This document shows positions 9,588 through 18,617 of a stretch of 64,000 nt of DNA, in pieces (positions within the stretch are counted from its first letter, which is position 1; every line of letters begins with the position of its first letter). The position numbers were made by a program, and so were the translations under genes. Origin of the DNA: Xenophilus arseniciresistens (GTDB taxonomy: Bacteria; Pseudomonadota; Gammaproteobacteria; Burkholderiales; Burkholderiaceae_C). The notes under the pieces are model-generated. The model did no database searches. It was not told where the DNA came from and saw only the letters and a list, made by a program, of their open reading frames with translations. The stretch lies in the NCBI RefSeq assembly GCF_028023875.1, contig NZ_JAQIPB010000002.1, positions 496,001 through 560,000 on the forward strand, in the 5' to 3' direction.

Positions 9588-10342
9588 GAGCGTGTCTCCA
9601 TGCTGCTTTTGTTCGGGGTGCGTGCGCGAGCGCGTTTGGCGGGTGCGGCGATGGCGCGGGCGCGCGGCGTGGCCTTGGGCGCTGCGCTGGCAGGCACGGC
9701 CAGCACGCCCCCCAGCAGCAGGCCCAGCGCCTGTTCGGTGATCTGGGCATGCGTGAGCGTGCCGTCTTCGCGGTGCCAGCGGCCCACCCAGCTCAGCGCG
9801 CCGGCCAGCATGAAGGCGGCCATCTTCGGATCGCAAGGCAGCAGCGAACCTTCGCGGATGCCCTCCTCGATCAGCTGGCGGAACTCGAGGTCGATGCCGG
9901 CCTTGAGCCGGCGCAGCTCCTTCTTGAGCGGCGCGGGCAGCGGGTCTTCGCCGATGCGGATCACGCATTTGCCGAAGTCCTGCATCACGATGCCCACGTA
10001 GATGCCCATGCAGGCCATCAGCTGGTCCAGCGCACGGCCGCCGCCTTCGCGCACCTCGGCGATGCCCGCGCGCATCAGCTCCAGCGCGGCACGCACGCAT
10101 TCGAGCAGGATGTCGTCCTTGCTCTTGATGTAGTAGTACAGCGTGGGCTTGCTCACATGCAGGCGCTCGGCGATGTCGTCGAGCGAGGTGGCATGAAAGC
10201 CGCGCTCGTTGAACAGCCGCGCGGCCGTCTGCAGCACGGCCTGGCGCTTTTTCTCGCGCTGCTGCCCCCGGCCGGCCGCCGGCAGCCAGGGCGAGGCGAC
10301 GGCGGATGCGGCAGCGACGGCAGAAGGCTTGCGAGGGCTCAT
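9584..10342 (-). CDS. TetR-family transcriptional regulator
   Basis: A 252-residue regulator. The TetR DNA-binding domain starts near residue 30 (KKRQAVLQTAARLFNERGFHATSLDDIAERLHVSKPTLYYYIKSKDDIL) and is followed by a TetR_C-type ligand domain; the last about 35 residues are a basic Ala/Arg/Pro-rich tail. The N-terminus before the HTH is low-complexity Ala-rich. It is the first gene of the TetR-hydratase-thiolase-arfB operon and divergent from the Liv importer. An acyl-CoA or related ligand is inferred from the neighbours. The start at 10342 was chosen since upstream in-frame sequence covers the promoter region. Confidence 0.9.
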   Translation of the reverse strand: MSPRKPSAVAAASAVASPWLPAAGRGQQREKKRQAVLQTAARLFNERGFHATSLDDIAERLHVSKPTLYYYIKSKDDILLECVRAALELMRAGIAEVREGGGRALDQLMACMGIYVGIVMQDFGKCVIRIGEDPLPAPLKKELRRLKAGIDLEFRQLIEEGIREGSLLPCDPKMAAFMLAGALSWVGRWHREDGTLTHAQITEQALGLLLGGVLAVPASAAPKATPRARAIAAPAKRARARTPNKSSMETRS

Positions 10343-10416
10343 GGGGTTTGCGCGCACGGGAAAGTCCCGATGTAACCGGTAGTGCCGTTTCCGAAGATCG
10401 CCGACGTTACCGGGGA

Positions 10417-10429
10417 GTAGAAATTCTAC
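10417..10429. promoter_or_regulatory. Palindrome in tetR-liv divergent region, candidate operator
   Basis: GTAGAA-A-TTCTAC has perfect six-base arms. It lies in the 152-bp gap between the divergent tetR and livG-like genes, about 75 bp from tetR and 65 bp from livG. Two CCGGTA/TTACCGG half-matches lie just upstream (10376-10413). The adjacent TetR protein is the natural candidate to bind here; this is inference. Confidence 0.4.
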
Positions 10430-10494
10430 GGGCGAGTAGCCCCTCACGTCTCGCCGGCCGTCTCACGGCTTACCCTGAAGCAAGCTCGCCGCCC

Positions 10495-11406
10495 ATGCCC
10501 ACGCGCCCTGAACCGAGGCCTCACGCCCCAGCCCTGGCCCCTGCCGCAGCCCACGCACCGGTGCTTAGCGTGCAGGGCCTGACGCTGGCTTTCGGCGGCG
10601 TCAAGGCGCTCAACGGCGTGAGCTTCGACGTGCATGCCGGCTCCATCACGGCCGTGATCGGCCCCAACGGCGCGGGCAAGACCTCGCTGTTCAACACCAT
10701 CTCGGGCTTCTACAGGCCCACGGCGGGCAGCGTTCACTTCGACGGCGCGGACATCACGCGCGTGCCGGCACCGCGCCGCGCCGCGCTGGGGCTGGCGCGC
10801 AGCTTCCAGAACATCGCGCTGTTTCGCGGCATGACGGTGCTGGACAACATCAAGCTGGGCCGCCACGCGCACCTGAAGACCAACGTCTTCGAGGCCCTGC
10901 TGTACGTGGGCCGCGCGCGCCGCGAAGAGGCACGGCTGCGGCGCGCGGTGGAAGAACGCATCATCGATTTCCTCGAGATCGACCACATCCGCCATGCCAG
11001 CGTGGCCGCCCTGCCCTACGGCCTGCAAAAGCGCGTGGAGATGGCCCGCGCGCTGGCCATGCTGCTGGACGAGCCCGGCGAGGCGGCACCCGCCACCCCA
11101 GGCCCGCGCGTGCTGATGCTCGACGAGCCCGTGGCCGGCATGAACCGCGAAGAGACCGAGGACATGGCGCGCTTCATCCTCGACGTGCGGCGTGAATGGG
11201 GCATCACGGTGCTGATGGTGGAGCACGACATGGCCATGGTGATGGACCTGTCGGACCATGTGGTGGTGCTGAACTTCGGCCAGGTCATCGCGCAGGGCAC
11301 GCCGCAGCAGGTGCAGGCCGACCCCGAGGTGGTGCGCGCCTACCTGGGCGCGGGCGACGTGGGCGAGCTGCGCAAGCGCCTGCGCGGCGCGGCCCTGGCG
11401 GCCTGA
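10495..11406 (+). CDS. livG: Branched-chain-type ABC importer ATPase (LivG family)
   Basis: A 303-residue ATPase of the Liv/HAAT importer family. Walker A is GPNGAGKT, the signature region reads LPYGLQKRVEMARAL (the LivG variant of LSGGQ), and Walker B is RVLMLDEPVAGMN. A roughly 10-residue insert (GEAAPATPGPR) sits just before Walker B. A 25-residue Pro/Ala-rich extension precedes the domain. It leads a plus-strand operon livG-livH-livM-livK-livF-acyl-CoA ligase, divergent from tetR. The linked ligase suggests a carboxylic acid rather than leucine as substrate. Confidence 0.93.
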   Translation: MPTRPEPRPHAPALAPAAAHAPVLSVQGLTLAFGGVKALNGVSFDVHAGSITAVIGPNGAGKTSLFNTISGFYRPTAGSVHFDGADITRVPAPRRAALGLARSFQNIALFRGMTVLDNIKLGRHAHLKTNVFEALLYVGRARREEARLRRAVEERIIDFLEIDHIRHASVAALPYGLQKRVEMARALAMLLDEPGEAAPATPGPRVLMLDEPVAGMNREETEDMARFILDVRREWGITVLMVEHDMAMVMDLSDHVVVLNFGQVIAQGTPQQVQADPEVVRAYLGAGDVGELRKRLRGAALAA

Positions 11407-11431
11407 AAGCGACACAGAGGCGCGCAGCACC

Positions 11432-12310
11432 ATGGATTGGGCCTACCTCTTCGAGATCGCGCTGACCGGCGTGGCCGGTGGCGGGCTGTATGCGCTGGCG
11501 GCGCTGGCCTTCGTGCTGGTCTACAAGGCCACGCGCGTGGTCAACATCGCGATCGGCGAGATGCTGATGGTCGGCGCCTACCTCTTCTTCGCCTTCGCCG
11601 CGAGCATGGCCCTGCCCATCTGGCTGGCCGTGCTGGGCGCGGTGCTGGGCACGGGCCTGCTGGGCGCGGTGATCGAGCGCACCATGATCCGCCCGCTTTT
11701 GGGCGAACCACCGATCTCGGTGTTCATGGTGACGGTGGGGCTGGCCTCCATCCTCGTGGGGCTGGTCGAGATCATCTGGACCGCCGACCAGCGCCGCCTG
11801 CCCGAGTTCTTTCCCACGGCACCGGTGATGGTGGGCGACGCCTTCCTCGCGCCCAAGGTGGCCTATGGCTCGCTCGCGGCGCTGGTGCTGATCGTGCTGG
11901 TGCTGCTGCTGTTCCGCTTCTGGCGCGGCGGCGTGGCCCTGCGCGCCACGGCCTCGGACCAGGGCGCGGCCACCATGATGGGCATCAACGTGCCGCGCGT
12001 GTTCTCGCTGGCCTGGGTGGCCTCGGCCATGATCGCGGCCGTCGCAGGCATCGTGGTCGGCGCCATCGGCGGCATCTCTTCGTCGATGGGCGTGTTCGGG
12101 CTGTCGGTGCTGGTGGTGGTGATCGTGGGCGGGCTCGACAGCGTGCTGGGCGCACTGCTGGGCGGGCTGCTGATCGGCCTGATCGAGGCCCTGGCCGGCG
12201 CCTTCCTGGGCGGCGAATACAAGCTGCTGGCCACCTTCGTGGTGCTGGTGGTGGTGCTGATGATCCGGCCCTACGGCCTGTTCGGCACGCACGAGATCGA
12301 GCGGCTGTGA
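11432..12310 (+). CDS. livH: Branched-chain-type ABC importer permease (LivH family)
   Basis: A 292-residue inner-membrane permease. It begins like LivH proteins (GVAGGGLYALAALAFVLVYKATRVVNIAIGEMLMVGAY), with about eight hydrophobic segments, the cytoplasmic coupling loop RATASDQGAATMMGINVPRVF, and the closing MIRPYGLFG. It starts 25 bp after livG and pairs with LivM. The protein is typical of the family in length. Confidence 0.93.
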   Translation: MDWAYLFEIALTGVAGGGLYALAALAFVLVYKATRVVNIAIGEMLMVGAYLFFAFAASMALPIWLAVLGAVLGTGLLGAVIERTMIRPLLGEPPISVFMVTVGLASILVGLVEIIWTADQRRLPEFFPTAPVMVGDAFLAPKVAYGSLAALVLIVLVLLLFRFWRGGVALRATASDQGAATMMGINVPRVFSLAWVASAMIAAVAGIVVGAIGGISSSMGVFGLSVLVVVIVGGLDSVLGALLGGLLIGLIEALAGAFLGGEYKLLATFVVLVVVLMIRPYGLFGTHEIERL

Positions 12311-12340
12311 GCCGCCACCGGATGGACTGAAATGAAACAG

Positions 12341-12422
12341 CCCCCACGCTTCCCCGCTTCGCGCGGTCCGCTGCCCCCCGAGGGGGCGCGTCAGTGCCTT
12401 CGGGCGGCCGGGCGCCACTGAC
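12341..12422 (+). repeat. CCCCCA-GC hairpin repeat between livH and livM
   Basis: An 82-base GC-rich segment fills the livH-livM gap. It opens CCCCCACGCTTCCCCGC, contains CCCCC-CGA-GGGGG, then GTCAGTG (12390-12396) paired perfectly with CACTGAC (12416-12422), whose last base touches the livM ATG. Two other spacers of the window, at 23938-23995 and 29705-29782, carry segments beginning with a similar CCCCCA(A/G)GCCGCTTCGC core. This looks like a dispersed REP-like element lodged inside an operon. Confidence 0.5.
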
Positions 12423-13460
12423 ATGCGCATCGGCACCCTCAAGCAGAGCTACATCGCCGACGCGGCGCTGTTCGACTCGCGCACGCAGAAAGTCTGGCTG
12501 GCCATCGGCGCCGCGCTGCTCGTGCTCTTCCCCTTTATGGCCAGCGACTACTGGCTGTACCTGGCCTGCCTGGTGGCCATCAACGTGGCCAGTGCCACGG
12601 GCCTGAACATCCTCACGGGCTACACCGGCCTGGTGAGCCTGGGCCAGGCCGCCTTCATGGGCCTGGGGGCCTACACGGTCGCCATTTTGCAAACGCGCTA
12701 CGGCACGCCCTTCGCGCTGAACCTGCTGGCCGGCGGTGTGGTGGCCATGGCGGGCGGCGTGGTGGTGGGCATCCCCTCGCTGCGCGTCAAGGGGCTGTAC
12801 CTGGCCATCGCCACCATCGCGGCTTCGTTCATCGCGCACTTCCTGTTCGCCAACCTCAAGCTCACGGGCGGCACCACGGGCCTGTCGATGCAGCCGGCCA
12901 CGGTTTTCGGTCTGCCGCTGGACACTTCCTTTCGCCTGTACTGGCTGATCGTGCCCGTGATGCTGCTGATGGTGCTGGGCGCGGCCAACCTCTTTCGCAC
13001 GCGCGTGGGCCGCGCCTTCATCGCCGTGCGCGACCGCGACATCTCGGCCGCGGTGCTGGGCATCCCGCTGCTGCGCACCAAGCTGCTGTCTTTTGCGCTG
13101 TCGTCCTTCTACGCGGGCGTGGCGGGCGGGCTGTGGGCCTACTTCTTCCGCGTGGTCACGCCCGAGAGCTTTCCGCTGCTCATGTCCATCTTCTTCCTGG
13201 CCGCCATCATCGTGGGCGGCATGGGGTCGATCCTGGGCGGCATCCTGGGCGCGGTGTTCATGACCCTGGTGCCCGAGCTGCTCAAGCTGGTGTTCGACCT
13301 GCTGCCCGGTGGCACCGAGATGACGGTGTTCCTCTCGCCGGTGCGCACCGTGGTCTTCGGCCTGCTGATCGTGGGCTTTCTGGTGTTCGAGCCGCACGGG
13401 CTCGCCGAAATGTGGCGGCGCATCCGCCGCTTCTTCCACTTGTGGCCTTTCAGAAACTAA
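12423..13460 (+). CDS. livM: Branched-chain-type ABC importer permease (LivM family)
   Basis: A 345-residue inner-membrane permease with the LivM landmarks NILTGYTGLVSLGQAAFMGLGAY, PSLRVKGLYLAIATIA and the coupling loop RDRDISAAVLGIPLLRTKL, ending in an Arg-rich cytoplasmic tail. It lacks a clear Shine-Dalgarno sequence: its ATG directly follows the right arm of a perfect inverted repeat (12390-12396/12416-12422). No other in-frame start fits the family N-terminus. It is followed after 10 bp by the substrate-binding gene. Confidence 0.93.
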   Translation: MRIGTLKQSYIADAALFDSRTQKVWLAIGAALLVLFPFMASDYWLYLACLVAINVASATGLNILTGYTGLVSLGQAAFMGLGAYTVAILQTRYGTPFALNLLAGGVVAMAGGVVVGIPSLRVKGLYLAIATIAASFIAHFLFANLKLTGGTTGLSMQPATVFGLPLDTSFRLYWLIVPVMLLMVLGAANLFRTRVGRAFIAVRDRDISAAVLGIPLLRTKLLSFALSSFYAGVAGGLWAYFFRVVTPESFPLLMSIFFLAAIIVGGMGSILGGILGAVFMTLVPELLKLVFDLLPGGTEMTVFLSPVRTVVFGLLIVGFLVFEPHGLAEMWRRIRRFFHLWPFRN

Positions 13461-13470
13461 GGAGACAGAC

Positions 13471-14664
13471 ATGCTGCACGCAACTGCCAAGAGCACTTCC
13501 TCGCTGAACCGCCGCCACCTGGTGCTGGGCACCGGCGCCGCACTGGCCGCAGGCGCGCTGCCGCTGTCAGTGCGCGCCCAGGCCGAAGACATCGTGATCG
13601 GCGGCTCCATCCCCATGACCGGCGTGTTCGCCTTCGCGGGCATCGGCATCAACGCCGGCATCGCCGACTACGTGAAGATCGTCAACGACGCGGGCGGCAT
13701 CAAGGGCCGCAAGCTGCGCTACGTGCCCGAGGACACGGGCTACAAGGTCGACGTCTCGGTGGCGGCCTTCAAGAAGATCACCAGCCAGAACAAGGTCAAC
13801 CTCTACTACGGCGACTCCACGGGTTTTGCCAAGACCATCAACCCCGAGCTGGACCGCAACGGCCAGATCCTGATGGCCGGCGCCTCCTTCGCCTCGGAAC
13901 TCAACGACCCCAAGAAGTACCCCAACCAGTTCCTCGTGGGGCCCGACTACACCGAGCAGATCGGCATCCTGCTCAAGCACATCGCCAAGGAAAAGCCCGG
14001 CGCCAAGGTGGCCTTCGTCTACAGCGATTCGGAGTTCGGGCGCGACCCCATCGAGGCCAGCGAAGCCGCGGCCAAGAAGCTGGGCCTCGCGGTGCCGATC
14101 AAGATCATGACGCCGGCCGGCAGCGTGGACGTGTCCACCGAGGTCATCAAGCTGCGTCGCGCCGCGCCCGACTACACCATCTTCCATGGCTACATCCTCG
14201 CGCCCATCCCCGAGTTCATCCAGCAGGGCAAGCAGCAGGGCATGAGCAGCAAGTGGATGGGCACCTTCTGGACCATGGACAGCTCCACCGTCATGAAGAT
14301 GGGCGAGGCCGGCGACGGCTTCATGGGCGTGATGCCCTTCCGCTACTACTACGACACCGAGAAGGCGCCGATGCTCGAGAAGATCCGCGCGCTGCGCCCC
14401 GAGTACCAGAGCACGGCCTACATCCAGGGCTTCCTGACGGCCATGCTGTTCACCGAGGCCGCCAAGCGCACGCTGGAGGCCGGCAAGCCGCTGGACGGCA
14501 AGAACCTCAAGGCATCGCTGAACACGCTGAAGGACTTCGACACCGGCGGGATCATCGGCACGCCGATCACCATCAGCGGCAACTCGCTGCCGGTGGGGCG
14601 CGTGTACCGGGCCGACATGAAGGCGCAGAAGATGGTTGCGGCCAGCGACTGGATCAAGCTCTGA
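13471..14664 (+). CDS. livK: Periplasmic substrate-binding protein of Liv-type importer
   Basis: A 397-residue type I periplasmic binding protein. The signal peptide carries NRRHLVLGTG, a plausible twin-arginine motif, with cleavage near VRAQA. The mature part opens with IVIGGSIPMTGVFAFAGIGINAG and contains GGIKGRKLRYVPEDTGY, a typical HAAT layout. GGAGAC precedes the start. It captures the substrate for LivHMGF; the ligase next door and the divergent acyl-CoA genes suggest a fatty, dicarboxylic or aromatic acid. Sec rather than Tat export remains possible. Confidence 0.92.
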   Translation: MLHATAKSTSSLNRRHLVLGTGAALAAGALPLSVRAQAEDIVIGGSIPMTGVFAFAGIGINAGIADYVKIVNDAGGIKGRKLRYVPEDTGYKVDVSVAAFKKITSQNKVNLYYGDSTGFAKTINPELDRNGQILMAGASFASELNDPKKYPNQFLVGPDYTEQIGILLKHIAKEKPGAKVAFVYSDSEFGRDPIEASEAAAKKLGLAVPIKIMTPAGSVDVSTEVIKLRRAAPDYTIFHGYILAPIPEFIQQGKQQGMSSKWMGTFWTMDSSTVMKMGEAGDGFMGVMPFRYYYDTEKAPMLEKIRALRPEYQSTAYIQGFLTAMLFTEAAKRTLEAGKPLDGKNLKASLNTLKDFDTGGIIGTPITISGNSLPVGRVYRADMKAQKMVAASDWIKL

Positions 14665-14668
14665 ACCC

Positions 14669-15480
<812 letters not shown>

Positions 15481-15484
<4 letters not shown>

Positions 15485-17298
15485 GCCTTCCCGAAAAAAC
15501 ACTGCCGCAAATGCTGCACGAACAGGCGCAGCGCCAGCCCCATGCCATCGCCATCCGGCAGAAGGACTTCGGCATCTGGCAGCCGCTGAGCTGGGCCGGC
15601 TACCTGCGCCGCGCCAGTCATGTGGGGCTTGGCCTGGCCAGCCTGGGCCTGGGCGCGGGCAGCCACGTGGGCGTGCTGTCGGAGAACCGCGTCGAATGGG
15701 TACTGGCCCAGATGGGCACCGGCCTGATCGGCGCCGTGACCGTGGGCGTGTACCCCACCAGCCCCACGCACGAAGTGGCCTATGTGCTGGGCCATGCCGA
15801 CGTGGAGGTGGTGGTCTGCGAAGACCAGGAGCAGGCCGACAAGGTGCTGGAGGCCATCGAACAGCTGCCCAAACTGCGCCGCATCGTCGTGGTCGAGACC
15901 AAGGGCCTGGCCAGCTACGGGCCCGATGCGCGCGCACGCATCCTGAGCTTTGCTGAGCTGGAAGCCGCGGGTGCGGCCATCGACGCGGCCGCAGGCGATG
16001 CGCGCATCCGCGCCGCGCTGGCCGCGCAGCGCCTGGATGACATCGGCCTGATGATCTACACCTCGGGCTCCACGGGCGCGCCCAAGGGCGCGATGGTGTC
16101 GTGGCGCAACATCCGGGGCGTGGTGCCCGGCATCGTGGACCGGCTGGGCCTGGACGCGCGCACCACGCACCTGTCGTACCTGCCGCTGTGCCATGTGGCC
16201 GAGCAGATGTTCACCAGCTTCGTGCCGCTGTACCTGGGCACGCAGGTGAACTTCGGCGAATCGATACGCACGGTGCAGGAAGACCTGCGCGAAGTGGCGC
16301 CCACGATGTTCCTGGGGGTGCCGCGCATCTGGGAAAAGCTGCATGCCGGCATCACCATCAAGATGCAGGAAACCGGCCGGCTGCGGCGCGCGCTCTACAC
16401 CCGTGCGCTGGCCGCCTGCGCGCCGCTGGCCGAAAAGCCGCGCAGCGCCTGGACGCCGGGCGAGCGCCTGCGCCACACCCTGGCCTACTGGAGCGTGCTG
16501 CGCGCGCTGCAGAACTTCATCGGCCTGCGCCGCGCGGCGGTGGCGCTGACCGGCGCCGCGCCCATCCCGCCCGACGTGGTGCGCTTCTTTCGCACGCTGG
16601 GCGTGCCGCTGGTGGAGGTGTACGGCCTGACCGAATCCACCGGCATGGTCACGGGCCACCGGCGCGATGCGGTGCGCGTGGGCACCGTGGGGCCGGCCAC
16701 GCTGGGCGTGCAAGTGCGCCTGGGCGCGCAGGACGAGCTGCAGCTGCGCGGCGAGATGGTGTTCGCGGGCTACTACAAGAACCCCGAAGCCACCGCGGCG
16801 GCCATCCAGGACGGCTGGCTGCACACGGGCGACGTGGTGCGGCTGGAGGAAGACGGGCAGATCCGCATCGTCGACCGGCTCAAGGACATCATGATCACGG
16901 CCGGCGGCAAGAACCTCACGCCCTCGGAGATCGAGAACCAGATGAAGGGCAGCCCCTTCATCAAGGAATGCATCGTGGTGGCCGAGGGCCGCAAGTTCGT
17001 GGCCGCGCTGGTGCAGATCGACTACGAGACCGTGGGCAAGTGGGCCGAGGCCCAGCGCCTGGCCTTCACGCATTTCCGCTCGCTGGTGGAACTGGCGCAG
17101 GTGCGCGATCTGGTGCAGGCCGAGATCACGCGCGGCAACAGCCGCCTGGCCCAGGTGGCGCAGATCCGGCGCTTCCACCTGCTGACCAAGGAGCTGGACC
17201 ATGACGACGGCGAGGTCACGGCCACCATGAAGGTGCGGCGCTCCAGCATCTACAAGACCTACGCGGCAGAGATCGAGGGGCTTTACGCAGGCGGCTGA
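15481..17298 (+). CDS. AMP-forming long-chain acyl-CoA ligase family protein
   Basis: A 605-residue adenylate-forming enzyme that makes an acyl-CoA from a carboxylate, ATP and CoA. The AMP-binding motif is YTSGSTGAPKGAMVSW, the second signature EVYGLTESTGMV, then GWLHTGDVVRLEEDGQIRIVDRLKDIMITAGGKNLTPSEIE. It resembles the large FadD/ACSBG-like subgroup. The ATG at 15481 overlaps the livF stop in ATGA and is preferred over an ATG three codons earlier. As the last gene of the Liv operon it likely traps the imported acid as its CoA ester, feeding the divergent hydratase/isomerase and thiolase. Confidence 0.92.
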
Positions 17299-17431
17299 CG
17301 CGCGCCCGCCCGCTACCTGCACGGCGCCCCGGCAGCAGGTCTATTCCCACAAGAAGATGCGGCCTGCGGCGCGCCCGCACGCCGCCGCGCCCGTCGCAAG
17401 CTGGGGTTCCCCTATCCAACCGGAGAACCCC
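17299..17431. other. Spacer with no recognised element
   Basis: 133 bp between the ligase and the next gene. Nothing was identified except a Shine-Dalgarno-like GGAGA at its end, so the promoter of the hypothetical gene at 17432 is presumed to lie here but could not be located. Confidence 0.4.
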
Positions 17432-17758
17432 ATGAACACCCAGGCACTGAAACAGGAAGTCGACGCGCTCGAGCAGGCTGCAGACGAAGTCATCGCGGCC
17501 CTGAAGAAGGCGCCGGTCGAAGGGCAGTTGCAGCAGCAGGCACAGCAGTTCCACCAGCTCGCCCGCACCAAGCGTGAACTGGACGACCCCTCCGCGCTCA
17601 AGCAGGCCGTGATGGACATCGAGAAGTCGGCCGACCAGCTCAAGGCCGCCTGCGAACAGGCGGGCTCCGTCGATGCCTCCGTCCGGCAGGCCGTGATGGG
17701 CGCCCACGACAAGGCCTCGTCGCTCAAGCACCGCGTGCAGCAGCAGCAACAAGGCTGA
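17432..17758 (+). CDS. Hypothetical coiled-coil protein
   Basis: A 108-residue hydrophilic protein with no signal peptide or membrane segment. Almost all of it is predicted helical by eye: heptad-like runs from ALKQEVDALEQAADEVIAALKKA to the Gln-rich end HRVQQQQQG, with the central KRELDDPSALKQAV. GGAGA stands at ribosome-binding distance from the ATG at 17432. It stands alone between the Liv operon and a GntR regulator and is followed by a GC-rich hairpin. I do not recognise the family; a cytoplasmic helical-bundle or stress-type protein is possible. Confidence 0.75.
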   Translation: MNTQALKQEVDALEQAADEVIAALKKAPVEGQLQQQAQQFHQLARTKRELDDPSALKQAVMDIEKSADQLKAACEQAGSVDASVRQAVMGAHDKASSLKHRVQQQQQG

Positions 17759-17766
17759 ACCCAGCC

Positions 17767-17793
17767 GCGCGGCGCTCGCATGCAGCGCCGCGC
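17767..17793 (+). terminator. GC-rich hairpin after the coiled-coil gene
   Basis: GCGCGGCGCT and AGCGCCGCGC form a perfect ten-base stem around the seven-base loop CGCATGC, 8 bp after the stop at 17758. No T-run follows, so termination would be inefficient or Rho-assisted; transcript-end protection is an alternative. Confidence 0.5.
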
Positions 17794-17839
17794 AGGCGAA
17801 TCACGGAGGCCATTAGCTCAAGCCACCTGCACATTGAAG

Positions 17840-17858
17840 ATCGTAGACAATCTGCGAT
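17840..17858. promoter_or_regulatory. Inverted repeat upstream of the GntR gene, candidate operator
   Basis: ATCGTAGA-CAA-TCTGCGAT has seven of eight matching arm bases. On the minus strand the core reads ATTGTCTACGAT, resembling the TTGTATACAA-like sites of FCD-type GntR regulators. It ends six bases before the GntR start codon, placed to block its own transcription or translation. Autoregulation is inferred. Confidence 0.45.
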
Positions 17859-17864
17859 TCCTTG

Positions 17865-18617
17865 ATGACCGGCTTCACTGCCATGCGCGACCCCGCCCCA
17901 CCCTCGCCCACCATCGCCCAGCTCCAGGGTCATTCGCTGGCCAGGCTGGTCCACCACGAGATCGAGCAGATGATCCTGGACGGCCGCCTGCAGCCCGGCG
18001 CCAAGCTGACCGAATCCACGCTGGCCGAGCAGTTGGGCGTCTCGCGCGGCCCGGTGCGCGAGTGCTTCAGGCTGCTCGAAGAAGCCGGCCTGGTGCGCAC
18101 CGAAAAGAACCGCGGTGTGTTCGTGCGCGACCTGCCCATTGACGAAGCGCTGGAAATCTTCGAGGTCCGCGCCGTGATGGACCTTTACGTGGGACGCAAG
18201 GTGGCCCAGACCGCCGGCAGCGCCGATGTGCGCGAACTGCGGCAGTGCGTGGATGCGATGGACCAGGCAGCCAGGGAAGTGGACCCCCAGGCCTACCACC
18301 GGCTGAACCTGCAGTTCCACGACCGCCTGCTGCTGCTGGCGGGCAATGCCAAGCTCACGGCCACCTACCGCAAGCTGGTCAAGGAGCTTTCGCTGTTGCG
18401 GCGCCAGAACCTCAGCGCCGCGTCGATGCTGGCCTTCGCGCGCGAGCACCGCCAGATCGTCAAGGCCATTGCCTCGGGCGACGCCGATGCCGCCGGGCAG
18501 GCCATGTACACGCATGTGATGAACAGCCGCGAGCTCACGCGCTCGAAGTTCGCGGCCGCCTCCCCCGCCGTCAGCGCCAGCACCGAGGCCAGGCCCCAGG
18601 GCAGGCGCGGCGCATGA
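17865..18617 (+). CDS. GntR-family regulator, FadR/FCD subgroup
   Basis: A 250-residue regulator. The N-terminal winged helix spans about residues 20-80 (LVHHEIEQMILDGRLQPGAKLTESTLAEQLGVSRGPVRECFRLLEEAGLV) and the C-terminal all-helical FCD ligand domain includes FEVRAVMDLYVGRK and LNLQFHDRLLLLAGN. The ATG at 17865 follows an in-frame TTG; a further ATG at 17883 is also possible. Its stop overlaps the start of the EamA transporter in an ATGA junction, so it probably controls export of a metabolite that it senses. Confidence 0.9.
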   Translation: MTGFTAMRDPAPPSPTIAQLQGHSLARLVHHEIEQMILDGRLQPGAKLTESTLAEQLGVSRGPVRECFRLLEEAGLVRTEKNRGVFVRDLPIDEALEIFEVRAVMDLYVGRKVAQTAGSADVRELRQCVDAMDQAAREVDPQAYHRLNLQFHDRLLLLAGNAKLTATYRKLVKELSLLRRQNLSAASMLAFAREHRQIVKAIASGDADAAGQAMYTHVMNSRELTRSKFAAASPAVSASTEARPQGRRGA

